A stretch of DNA of 64,000 bases from Lepidonotus clava (lineage: Eukaryota; Annelida; Polychaeta; Phyllodocida; Polynoidae): assembly GCA_936440205.1 (NCBI GenBank), contig OW387148.1, forward strand, positions 36,553,003 to 36,617,002, written 5' to 3'. Below, piece by piece: positions 1-10,100 of this stretch; position 1 is the first letter of the stretch; each line of letters opens with the position of its first letter. A program made the position numbers and the translations under genes. The notes beneath the pieces were generated by a model, which ran no database searches, was not told where the DNA came from, and was given only the letters and a program-made list of their open reading frames with translations.

Positions 1-70
1 AATTTATGGCTGGAGATGAGGGAAGACAGAATCTTATCCTACTCATCCCAGGGTAAATAAAATTGTTAAA
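1..70 (+). repeat. 3' tail of a non-LTR element or SINE
   Basis: The segment ends in a TAAATAAAATTGTT motif followed by an A-rich run, as retroposon 3' ends do. A diverged copy of the same tail lies at 384-447 in the opposite orientation. Both share GAGGGAAGACAG, then about ten bases, then TACTCATCCCAGGGTAAATAAA-like sequence, each under 20 bases. The 5' part lies outside the window or is lost. The family is not identified. Confidence 0.5.
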
Positions 71-383
71 AAAAAAGAAAAAAGATTGGATGCATCTGAG
101 CTAGATTACTTTCTAAAACTAGTCCATGGGCTCCAATATTGGTGGAAATAGAATAAAATAGTATCGATTTCTATTACATTGTCTGAAGGAACATCACGCA
201 TAACTGGTTGTAAACACGTTTTCGTCAGGACGGGAAGCTCTTATTTTTCTTTCTGCATTTCTAACATATATATGTACATGTCTACTATTGGTATGCTTTG
301 ACAAAAGCATTATGTACCAGATATAAAGACAGCCCTGGCTCGTTCGTTACAAAGGCAATCAATATATAACCCATTTGTTTTGG

Positions 384-447
384 ACAGTTTTTTTTATTTA
401 CCTTGGAATGAGTATGACTACCCCTGTCTTCCCTCACCTAATGCCAA
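384..447 (-). repeat. Second, inverted copy of the same 3' tail
   Basis: Read on the minus strand, this carries GAGGGAAGACAG and ACTCATTCCAAGGTAAATAAA-like sequence ending in an A run, matching the tail at 1-70. The roughly 310 bases between the copies are A/T-rich and show no gene. It is probably a second insertion of the same family. Confidence 0.45.
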
Positions 448-689
448 AGTTTAAACTAACAACTGTAATGTTAAAATCGATGTATCCGCAGTACTTTCAT
501 TGAAAGACCTACATATTTTTTTTGGCTACTGAGTTGTCTGTATTGAAGAAAAAGGTGATTATGAACAAATGAATATAACGACAGAAAATAAGCAATTGTT
601 TGATAAAACTATAACTTTGGCCATTGACAATCTTGACAAAGCGTATTGCTTTTTATTTTCCATAATCCATATCATCCCAATCACCTGAT
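448..689. other. A/T-rich DNA, no feature seen
   Basis: No coding potential, RNA gene or repeat was recognised between the inverted tail and the minisatellite. Confidence 0.5.
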
Positions 690-1258
690 TCCTCCAGCCC
701 CCCCCCCCTGCAAACAGCCAAGTCTTACCTGATTCCTCCTGCCCCCCCCCCCCTGCAAACAGCCAAGTCTCACCTGATTATTCCTCCCCCCTGCAAACAG
801 CCAAGTCTCACCTGATTCCTCCTCTCCCCCCCCCCCTGCAAACAGCCAATTCGCACCTGATTCCTCCTGTCCCTCCCTGCAAACAGCCAAGTCTCACCTG
901 ATTCATCCTGCCCTCCCTGCAAACAGCCAAGTCTCACCTGATTCCTCCTTGCCCTGCAAACAGCCAAGTCTCACCTGATTCCTCCTGACCCCCTGCAAAC
1001 AGCCAAGTCTCACCTGATTCCTCCTGTCCCTCCCTGCAAACAGCCAAGTCTCACCTGATTCCTCCTGTCTCTCCCTGCAAACAGCCAAGTCTCACCTGAT
1101 TCCTCCTCCCCCCTGCAAACAGCCAAGTCTCACCTGATTCCTCCCCCCCTCTGCAAACAGTCAAGTCTCACCTGATTCCTCCTGTCCCTCCCTGAAACAG
1201 CCAAGTCTCACCTGATTCCTCCTGTCCCTCCCTGAAACAGCCAAGTCTCACCTGATTC
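690..1258. repeat. Minisatellite, left part (unit about 33-45 bp)
   Basis: About fourteen units are built on the conserved core GCAAACAGCCAAGTCTCACC followed by TGATTCC and a C/T-rich spacer of variable length. The core hardly varies, while the spacer ranges from CCTCCCCCC to CCTCCTGTCCCTCCC. Read on the minus strand, each core holds CAG|GTGAGA and CTGTTTGCAG, both good splice-site consensus sequences. The array was once continuous with 5479-6305 and was split by the LINE between them. Confidence 0.95.
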
Positions 1259-1316
1259 CAGCAATATTTGTACATATCTGTATATATTTATTGTGTATAT
1301 TACAATAAGCAAAGTG

Positions 1317-1925
1317 ATGTCGGTACTCTTGATGATGGATTCAAGGGGAGGGGGTATGCAGAAAATTTTGGACGTTCGGGCACCTGGGATTTTTAAAGTC
1401 CAGGTGGTGCCTGGTGCGGACACTCGTAGGCTTTGTTATAAAGCTCACAAACGACTTAGAACTGAGAATTTCAGGACCCTGATAATCGCAGGGGGAATAT
1501 GCGATATAACTGAACTTGATGACACACGGAGGGCGGTACTACGAGTACAAAGGGTCAAGAAAATAGTAAAAAGAGTAAAGAAAAGGCTAGGGAAATGCAT
1601 TCATAGACTGAAGGCAACATATGAAGGACTTAGGATCATAGTAGCACCTACGGTGGGGATAGACCTGGATATATATAACGAAGAAGAAACCCCAGTCAAA
1701 ACACAGAAAAAACTGAACCGGATGGTGACAGCTGTAAACAGGGTACTTCTCTCAGCAAACACACCCGGATCACCCATCCCATGGATCAGTAAAAAGGTGC
1801 ATGCTTGTAAGGGAAAGGGGCATTGGGCCCATAAATACAAGTACCTATCGGATGGGTGCCACTTCACCTCTATAATGAGGAGATTTGTCGCGGATGAACT
1901 CTGTAAATGTCTCACAAGGATATAA
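1317..1925 (+). CDS. LINE ORF1 protein, SGNH-hydrolase-like
   Basis: The frame is open for about 202 codons from the ATG at 1317, and continues upstream to a GTG at 1293. The N-terminal third is strongly basic (KRVKKRLGKCIHRLK). Two blocks resemble the SGNH/GDSL esterase fold: TLIIAGGICDIT, at the position of the GxND block, and YLSDGCHFTS, which keeps the D-x-x-H of block V (D179, H182). IVAPTVGIDLD between them fits the intervening beta strand. A block I serine motif is not evident, and the block III asparagine is replaced. This is therefore a degenerate or binding-only SGNH domain, or a fold seen only by pattern. SGNH domains are known in ORF1 proteins of CR1-type LINEs, where they are thought to aid RNP or membrane association. 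No zinc knuckle is seen. The family call is inference. Confidence 0.6.
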   Translation: MSVLLMMDSRGGGMQKILDVRAPGIFKVQVVPGADTRRLCYKAHKRLRTENFRTLIIAGGICDITELDDTRRAVLRVQRVKKIVKRVKKRLGKCIHRLKATYEGLRIIVAPTVGIDLDIYNEEETPVKTQKKLNRMVTAVNRVLLSANTPGSPIPWISKKVHACKGKGHWAHKYKYLSDGCHFTSIMRRFVADELCKCLTRI

Positions 1926-1948
1926 TATATTTCACAAGTCGAGCTGTA

Positions 1949-2180
1949 TCTGTTCGATGAGCAAGAACGGCTAAGGAATGGACACTGACTATACCACATC
2001 TGTTCGATGAGCATGAGTGGTTACGAAAATTGAACTTTATTCTCAATATAATAATTGCCATATTTGTTTAATGACCATGAATGGTAACTTAACAAGGGAG
2101 AGCTTATACATATATTTGGATGGTGTGTGGGTTAGATAGTCTTCAACATTAAATTCTCACCTGTTCGATGAGCATGGGAG
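1949..2180 (+). repeat. Four spaced repeats in the LINE inter-ORF region
   Basis: The motif TGTTCGATGAGCATGA, with a following GGTTA-like word, recurs at 1951, 2001, 2063 (diverged) and 2162. The spacing is irregular, at about 50, 62 and 99 bases. The copies lie entirely between ORF1 and ORF2, so they could serve ORF2 translation or transcription, or be remnants of a local expansion. Function is unknown. Confidence 0.75.
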
Positions 2181-2392
2181 TTAAAGAGAGACTTAAGTTT
2201 GATAAGGATATCTCTAAAATTTTTGTTGAGGAGTCTCTGATATCGCACAGTCTAAACTAACTTTTCCTACATGATACTACGAATTTATCATAACTGTTCA
2301 TTATCATCTCATCAATCGCCCATGAATGTACCAAAAAATAGTCAAAACAGGATGGATAAAATTACGTGTCTAGACAAACACAGTGGTAAATT

Positions 2393-5259
2393 ATGATAGA
2401 ATACCCGTACCAACTTGAGGACCTATACAAATGTAAAGGTCTAAAAGTAGTACACTTGAATGTACGAAGCTTACTCAATAAGCTTGAAGATATAACCTAT
2501 GATCTTGGGGGTTTTGACCTAATCTTATTAACAGAGACCTGGCTTTCTCATGACATTCCAGATAGCATGGTTGAAATACCTGGTTTTAACCTCATAAGGT
2601 TGGATAGAAATCCTGGCCTAAATAAAAAGGAAGGTGGTCTGATATTTTACTTAAGAAATCAAATTAATTTTGAAATTATACATACTATAAGTTTGTCCCA
2701 TATAGAACTATTGGCCGTTAGGTTTAAGAGTGGTTTTCAGCGCCCCATTACTCTCATGATAATATATCGCCCCCCAGCTGGCAGACTAGATTTATTTTTT
2801 AAGGAAGTATCATCATTGGTGATGACACTAGAAAGAAGGAGGAGTGATCTTATTATAACAGGCGATATGAATATTGACTATAAATCAAACAAAGGACCTG
2901 GGAAAAAATTAAAGGAATTAGAGAGAAAATTCTCCCTAGCTATATAGTCCAACACATCACCTCGGATACACGTATCACAGATAAGAGCCAGACCTTAATA
3001 GATTTATTTTTTAGTGACCTTAATGATTGTACTCATGCAGGTACGTTGAATTATAATGTGAGTGACCACTTACCCATTTTCTTTATCAAAAAGAAGACTC
3101 GGACTTACATCCAAAAGAGACAGGTGATGGGTCGGTCATATATAAGATATAATAAGGAAGTGTTTTGTCGTTTGCTGGAGAATTCAACGTGGGAGAAATT
3201 TGATAGTGCTTTAGATCCGAACACAAAGTGGGATATATTATATGAGAATATATTATCCTCCCTAGATAGGCTATGTCCAGTACGGAAGCTTACTGTAGTG
3301 GATCGTAAGCCAAAATGGCTAACGAATGCGATTATATTGAGTATGAGAGAAAGGGATAAGGCCTATAGAACAGCTAGGAAAACTAAAAGTGTGGAGGACT
3401 GGAACATAGCCAGGATGATTCGGAACCGATTGAATTTAGAAATTAAAGTCTCTAAATCTAATTATATCAAATTAGAATTGGAAAGGCACAAAAATTCTCC
3501 CAAAAAGTTCTGGCAACAAATAAATGATTTGTTGCCAAATAATCAAAAAGGGGTTATCAGCTCCCTCACAGATGAAAGGACAAAAGCTGAAGTACTCGGA
3601 AATGACCTGGCAGGCCATATTAATGAGTACTTTGCTAATATCAGAACTATCTTGGCAGCCAAATGTGATAAAACAAATAAGAGGGGTGGAGAAATTATAT
3701 TAGATATGAACTTGAATGAGGACAATGAACTTGTCTCTCAATTGGTTACTAAGGATGAATTATTAAAACTAGTCCTTGGCATCAATATAAACAAATCTGC
3801 CTCACTTCAAAACGTAAAAACTATGGTAATAAAACATGCTCTTGAATCACAAATTGGACGATTTTTGGAAATAATTAACATGTCAGTTCAAAAACAAAAA
3901 TTTCCTGAGAGTTGGAAACTCAGCACAATAACACCCATACCAAAAATAAATAAACCTAGATTTGCATCGGACCTAAGGCCTGTGGCCTTAACCCCATTAC
4001 CTGGGAAAATACTGGAAAGAGTGATGGGTAGTAGACTGCAAATGTACTTAGAAAATAAAGGACTATTAGCATCATGTCAACATGGTTTTAGGAAAAAACA
4101 CTCTACTATTTCGGCAATAACAGAATTTTTACATGACATTTATGATAACATTAACCAAGGGCACGACCCATATATAATATTCCTTGATTTAAAGAAAGCA
4201 TTTGATACTGTCTCACATCAACTCTTATTAGTAAAGCTGCAAAAACTGGGCCTTGGGAAATTAACACTTAAATGGTTTAGAAGTTATTTAGAAAACAGAT
4301 CACAATGTATACGGTCGGGGGATATGGTATCGAATATCTTACCTATAAGATTTGGTGTCCCACAAGGAAGTATCCTAGGGCCTACACTTTTCTCTATTTA
4401 TATAAATGATATTCCTTCCCTAGTAGGCTGTGGTATCCAGTTATATGCGGATGACACTGTCATATATCATCATGACAGGGATTATCTACAATCCCAATTA
4501 TATCTTATTTCATCCTGGTGCAATAGCAACCTACTAACCATAAATGTTAAGAAATCCCAATGGATGCAGACAAAACTGTGTAGAGGGAACTGTACATTGG
4601 GCACTGACTTTATAATTGGAAATGATAGGATGGAGGTTGTAAACTCATACCGTTACCTAGGCTTACTGATTGATAATAAACTAAGTTTTCACCAGCATAT
4701 TAGCCAAATGAAAAAGTCGGTACAATGGAAACTAAATCATTTTAAAAGAATCAGATCATCTCTAACCTTATCTGCTGCAAGACTAGTGTATGTGTCAACT
4801 ATCTTGCCCATAATAGAATATGCAGATTTCATATATGACCTTGGGGTCAAATATGTAAATAAGGAGATACAGAAATTACAAAACCAGGGTCTTCTGGTAG
4901 TTTTTAATCAATATATGAACCGTTTTGATGAACGAGACTCTACCGATGTTTTACATGAAAATGCGAAACTCTTCAGGCTGATCCATAGGCGATATATGCA
5001 TATACTACAATATGCTTACACTCTGAAAGGTGATATTGGTCTGATTGATGACAGAGATATAAGGACTAGGCACCATGACGGTATTAGGTTTAAGCAACCA
5101 AAATCCAATCATTATAAGTTTGGGAATTCCCCTAAATATAGAGCTATTTTGGAATGGAATAGACTACCTATTAATCATACTTTGTTTGCGGACAAAATCG
5201 ATTTTAAAAATTGTATAAAGACATCGATTGAGAATCCATACCTGAAGGTGTTATACTAG
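2393..5259 (+). pseudogene. LINE ORF2: endonuclease plus reverse transcriptase, one frameshift
   Basis: The first 184 codons (2393-2947) give the APE-type endonuclease: HLNVRSL, TETWL, MIIYRPP and GDMNID supply the Asn, Glu, Tyr and Asp/Asn positions. After a shift near 2940 the other frame continues with IVQHIT and the SDHLP motif that completes the endonuclease. The reverse transcriptase follows: LRPVALTPLPGKILERV, FLDLKKAFDTV, GVPQGSILGP, the catalytic YADD at 4444-4455, and RYLGLLIDNKL. The C-terminal region is basic and ends near 5259 with no RNase H domain. The break lies in a TATATA run. A 2-base TA gain there would explain it, since SLAI and VQHIT read smoothly across the site. Apart from this break the ORF is complete, so inactivation looks recent. 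Confidence 0.93.
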
Positions 5260-5478
5260 AAAGTGTTGTACCTGTCTTCATTTCATCCCATTACATCTCA
5301 TCTTCATCTCTACATTGTCATATTTATGACATGTAACATGAAATATTGTGTGTAATTGATTTCCCCCCGCTCCAAAATATTAGAACTGATTGTCTGTCCA
5401 GTGGGAGCGGGTGGAAGATCGGCAAAGCCGAACCTGAGAACCCAAATAAAAACAATTTAAAAAAAAAAAAAAAAAAAA

Positions 5479-6305
5479 TTCATCCTCCCCCCTGCAAACA
5501 GCCAAGTCTCACCTGATTCCTCCTGACCCCACACCCTGCAAACAGCCAAGTCTCACATGATTCCTCTTGACCCCACACCCTGCAAACAGCCAAGTCTCAC
5601 CTGATTCCTCTTGACCCCACACCCTGCAAACAGCCAAGTCTCACCTGATTCCTCCTCCCCCCTGCAAACAGCCAAGTCTCACCTGATACCTCCTGTCCCT
5701 CCCTGCTAACAGCCAAGTCTCACCTGATTCCTCCTGTCTCTCCCTGCAAACAGCCAAGTCTCACCTGATTCCTCCTCCCCCCTGCAAACAGTCAAGTCTC
5801 ACCTGATTACTCCTGTCCCTCCCTGCAAACAGCCAAGTCTCACCTGATTCCTCCTCCCCCCTGCAAACAGCCAAGTCTCACCTGATTCCTCCTGACCCCA
5901 CCCCTGCAAACAGCCAAGTCTCACCTGATTCCTCCTGTCTCTCCCTGCAAACAGCCAAGTCTCACCTGATTCCTCCTGTCCCTCCCTGCAAACAGCCAAG
6001 TCTCACCTGATTCCTCCTCCCCCCTGCAAACAGTCAAGTCTCACCTGATTCTTCCTGTCCCTCCCTGAAACAGCCAAGTCTCACCTGATTCCTCCCCCCC
6101 CCCTGCAAACAGCCAAGTCTTACCTGATTCCTCCTGCCCCCCCCCCCCCTGCAAACAGCCAAGTCTCACCTGATTATTCCTCCCCCCTGCAAACAGCCAA
6201 GTCTCACCTGATTCCTCCTCTCCCCCCCCCCCTGCAAACAGCCAATTCGCACCTGATTCCTCCTGACCCCATCCCCTGCAAACAGCCAAGTCTCACCTGA
6301 TTCCC
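5479..6305. repeat. Minisatellite, right part
   Basis: About twenty-two more units of the array seen at 690-1258, in the same orientation, begin directly after the LINE A tail. A block at about 6090-6262, with rare variants (TCTTACC, GATTATTCC, CAATTCGCACC), repeats the order found at about 690-870 in the left part. A multi-unit segment was therefore duplicated or converted before or after the LINE split the array. Confidence 0.95.
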
Positions 6306-6584
6306 ACTGCCCCCCCCCCCCCTCCCCCACCTCCCGGGTACAGCCAAGTCCAAGAGAAGTCCTGAGTGGATCACCGCGGGAACATGGCCTGCTTTAGGGA
6401 CACCTTGAGAGGAGAAATATTGCCTGTGTTCATGTGAGGTAAACATTGCTGTATAAATCAACAGGAATTGACATACATAAACTGGAAGAGACATACATAA
6501 AACTGAAAACTGAATATGTACTTCCTAATCATGATATCAACTGCTGGAAGATTTGATATTTACACAAACATATATATGTATTAT

Positions 6585-6588
<4 letters not shown>

Positions 6589-6654
<66 letters not shown>

Positions 6655-6659
6655 GCACG

Positions 6660-6720
<61 letters not shown>
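6589..6720. repeat. Compound CA / GCAC / TA microsatellite
   Basis: A (CA)n run is interrupted by four GCAC units near 6651-6665, resumes as (CA)n, and changes to (TA)n from about 6692. Any reading frame through it is an artefact of the repeat. Confidence 0.98.
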
Positions 6721-6721
<1 letters not shown>

Positions 6722-6723
<2 letters not shown>

Positions 6724-7019
6724 AGTACAGTGTTAGTGCGGGCCAAGTCTCCCCACCCCCCCCATCCCCGCCAACAATTAGATAAAAATGTATTCAGAGT
6801 ATTGCGCGCCGCTATTGGCGGCCTTGTCGGTGTTTCAGCGGTGGCACGACGACTCGCCCCCCTCTCCTGGCCCTCTCCTGTGGGGTAATCAGAGCGCGCA
6901 GGGAGACAGGGAAGTGGTAGGTGAGACGCTGAGGGGACGCCCTGGAGACGCTGCTCAGACGCCGCTCAGACGCCGGTGGGGGAGGCGGGGTCTGTGGGCC
7001 CCGGGCCGGGGGTAAGGGG
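6722..7019 (+). promoter_or_regulatory. GC-rich, CpG-containing stretch, possible promoter or 5' region
   Basis: This is markedly more G/C-rich than its surroundings. It has an ATTGG (inverted CCAAT box) in GCCGCTATTGGCGGCC near 6811, a GATAAAA word just upstream, a GGGGGAGGCGGGG stretch, and a three-fold CAGACGCC/GCTG repeat near 6945-6975. It immediately precedes the first exon recognised for the membrane-protein gene, so an internal or main promoter is possible. No start codon here gives a convincing signal peptide. Confidence 0.3.
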
Positions 7020-7069
7020 AACAACACGTCAGGTGACTGCATCACCCCACCAGCCCCCTCACAGCTCAG

Positions 7070-7159
7070 GACTCACCTGGTCATCAGGGACCTCAGCAGA
7101 GTTAGGCCTAGATGCCACACCTGGACCACCACCTGAACAGCCTCTCACTACCAGCACAG
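7070..7159 (+). CDS. Stalk exon 1 of the membrane-protein gene
   Basis: It ends at CAGCACAG|GTAAGG, a strong donor, in phase 1. The acceptor is probably CCTCACAGCTCAG at 7069, with TCATCAG at 7087 as an alternative in the same phase. It encodes DATPGPPPEQPLTTST, matching the composition of the following stalk exons. Confidence 0.55.
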
Positions 7160-10100
7160 GTAAGGGGTAGCAACACACTTTGTTTTTTGTATTAAGACTT
7201 TAACTTATCAGTATTCGTATTATTATTGCTATTTGAAGTGTTTCTTCACCAGTTAAAGTTGAGATACTGGACCTAATTTCATTTTAATTCTGTATAAGGT
7301 GGTAGAGGGGATAGACGAGGGAAGGACCAAGCCGTGATGAAGGGAATAGGATAGGGGAGGAGGAGGAGGAGGGGGTTATACGCACCATAATACATGTATG
7401 AAATATGTAGAGCATGTGCTGTTAATGTCGTTAGCCAGCCAGGGACTGGGCCTACACCATATTAATGAATGTAAAAGATTAAGAGTCTGCGTGACTTGGC
7501 CGAAGGACATTGGGACAGAGGCCCCCATCAAGACGTATGGCATATCTCAATAGTCACCTGGACTGCATTCCCAACTGAGATTTGTGGACCCATAAGTATT
7601 CCATAAATGGCTTTATGGGCTAGTTACCATGAAGATGTGGTAGAACTCTGACTTTGAAAGGTTACCATTTCTAACTTATGCTGCAAGCTACAATTGTGGG
7701 ACAAATGTGAGACAAGTGTGGTATTCCAGGTAGTCACATGATATTTGTGTGCCAAATGTGGAATTTTCCAGTTTATCAGTCACTTGTGGAACAAATGTGG
7801 GGCATTTATGGAAATGCCTTTTCCAACCTATGGAAAAAAGGACTTGTGGGCCCACAACTACACAATTTTTGTGGAAAAGTTATAGGTGCTCAGAGCACCT
7901 ATAAGTATTCCACAACTAAAACAAATTGACAAAAACAGGGTCTTTACATGGAGGTGTCAACATGATTATAAAGAAATAATGTCAACAATATATGGCATGT
8001 GAAACAACCTTTTCTTAAAGTCAACAAGCCAAGTGGGGACTACCCCACACCTGTCTGCACTCTCACATGTGGCCTGTAAGTATTCCATATAGACACCACA
8101 AAAAGCCTGCATCATTCTGGCAAAACTAAAATTCACTTATTTCACTACTCTACAATGATGCTTCATTACAATTGATTCAACTTACAACAATATAGGATAT
8201 ATATCTAATTTTCAATGTTACATGCTTTCAAGAACAAACTCCTGACCCATGGATTCAACATTTATTATATACCAAATTCGTAGCGCCTATACCTTCATCA
8301 TTGTCCTTCCCCGCGAGGAAAGGTGGGGTAATCGAAAGCGTTATTTCCCCGCAGGGAAGTAATCTGAATTATTTCCCCGCAGGGAAATAACAGATCGATG
8401 TTCGGCGTGGAAACTACGTAAACAATGCCTAAACAACGCCAAAATGATGAAAATACAACGTAAAATCGATTTATTTACCTAGCAAATTCTTCGGAAGCGT
8501 TGAATCTCCGCCATTTTGACTTATTTCGCGCATGAAACGCCAGACGGCGTGGCAGTTCAAGGCTAGAACTCTCCTCCAAGGAGGTGCATTCAACGCATCC
8601 GGCAATGGCGCGGCCCACGCACGGAGGTAATTAAACGGAATTCGTCTTGTTTTTTCAGGGTTTTAGGGTCTCAGGGTCTAGTCTCAGGGTTTTTGATATA
8701 TAATAAAACAAGAACTAACCTCGGGCGCACTCAGCAATAATTATTCCCCCTCGTCTCCGTGGGTCCGTGGGTCTCGGGCCTAAGGCCCGCGACCCACGGA
8801 CCCACGGAGACTCGGGGAAATAATTATTGCTTCGTGCCCCCTCGGTTAGTTCTGTGTATGTACCATATGGGACACTTACAGGATATTCCAGTAAGTGCCA
8901 CATGTAGGGGAGGTGAGTTAGAAACAGGTATATTTGTGGAGACTGGATGGACTGAGAGTCCCGTAGGAGATGTGGACAAGTTGTCCACAAAGTTGGGAAT
9001 GCACCCCTGGTCCATATATATATATATGGCTGAAATAGCCGGCTGTTCCCGTCCCCACAGACAGGTGGGACGTCCCGGTTAGCGCAGTACTTCCTGGTCT
9101 GAAGGGGCAGTACAGGTAAGTTATAAAGATGCCACAGGTAATTCACTCACATATGAAATAAAATTATATGTCTAGAACCCTCTAAATTGCAAAGTGACAA
9201 CAATCATGTCATCCCTATCTGTACATTGACTGTGCCATCACCCTATCGCACCAATACCGACGATCAAGTCCAATAGTGAGGTCTGGCCTTTAGCCGTCCT
9301 ATATACGTGGTGTATAGATAGTGCCTCAGAGCTGGGCTAAATCAAAGAAATTATATGGACCTATGGTTATGGTGTGTATTCTTGAGAAAAAAAACTTGAA
9401 CATTAACACACGAACCTAATCTAATCCAAAGATAATATTATTGCTGTTTTCAAGTATCGAAGTTTCACACCATCGTTACCAAGGTTGAAATTATCGAAAC
9501 CTTTGATCACATGGTGGGCCACCCCCTTTGTTAAGGATAGACAACGTCCCCCTGAGAGCAGAGGTCGAGAGCAGAGACATGTACCTACATGTAACGACAT
9601 ACATGTAAACAGATCCGGTATTATGTGTAGGATAATGGACCCCTAGTAGTGCATGGGGTGGTAATCATGCATGAGCCCATAGGGCAAGTGCATTATTCCA
9701 CCCCATGCACTACTACGAGTCCATTATCTGACATAAACCATGAGAGAAAGTATCTCATGCCCCTAGGTACCTTATGAACTTCTAAATTCACTACTTCATT
9801 CATGATCATTGATATCAAAGTTCACTTTGTCACTGTATGACCCTAGTGGATGGCTAAATACGAAATAGACATTTTTAAAAAAAATTGAAAGAGCTACAAA
9901 TGCCCTAGTGACAATGACATAGGCTTTATAGATAAAGTGAAAAAGGGCATAAGCATTTCTTAAATTCCACATGCAAAATAAGAAAAAGATAAGTGACAAT
10001 AACATGTGACATTAGCATTTCTTAAATTTGAAATGTGACATTGGGATCTCCCCATCAAGAGCTCCGACCTGTGCTTTGATCAGTGCTCCTCCACTCTGCG

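Larger units (their letters stand above)
1260..5477 (+). mobile_element. Near-intact LINE (APE-type, CR1/L2-like group)
   Basis: This is a two-ORF non-LTR retrotransposon on the plus strand. It has a short 5' UTR, ORF1 (SGNH-like), a 470-base inter-ORF region, ORF2 (apurinic-type endonuclease plus reverse transcriptase), a 3' UTR containing a GGCAAAGCCG hairpin, and an A tail (5459-5478). It lies inside the minisatellite. ATTC ends the left flank (1255-1258) and ATTC resumes the array (5478-5481), which fits a short target-site duplication, though one base overlaps the tail. An SGNH-like ORF1 and the C-terminal pattern (basic RTR motif, then WNRLP) suggest the CR1/L2 side of the LINE tree, but the clade needs a phylogeny. 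The long A tail and almost intact ORFs argue for a recent insertion. Confidence 0.92.

Noticed and set aside
690-6305. CRISPR-like array
   Set aside because: The spacers are low-complexity pyrimidine runs of variable length, not unique sequences, and the context is an animal genome.
6516-6888. His/Thr or Tyr/Ile repeat frames
   Set aside because: They are translations of the CA/TA microsatellite.
6788-7015. ATG at 6788 as the start of the membrane protein
   Set aside because: The frame has no convincing signal peptide and no donor that joins the stalk exons in phase.
9061-9115. Exon between GTCCCCACAG and CAG|GTAAGT
   Set aside because: Both splice sites look good, but the 55-base length breaks the phase-1 chain of the gene and the frame shows no stalk-like composition.
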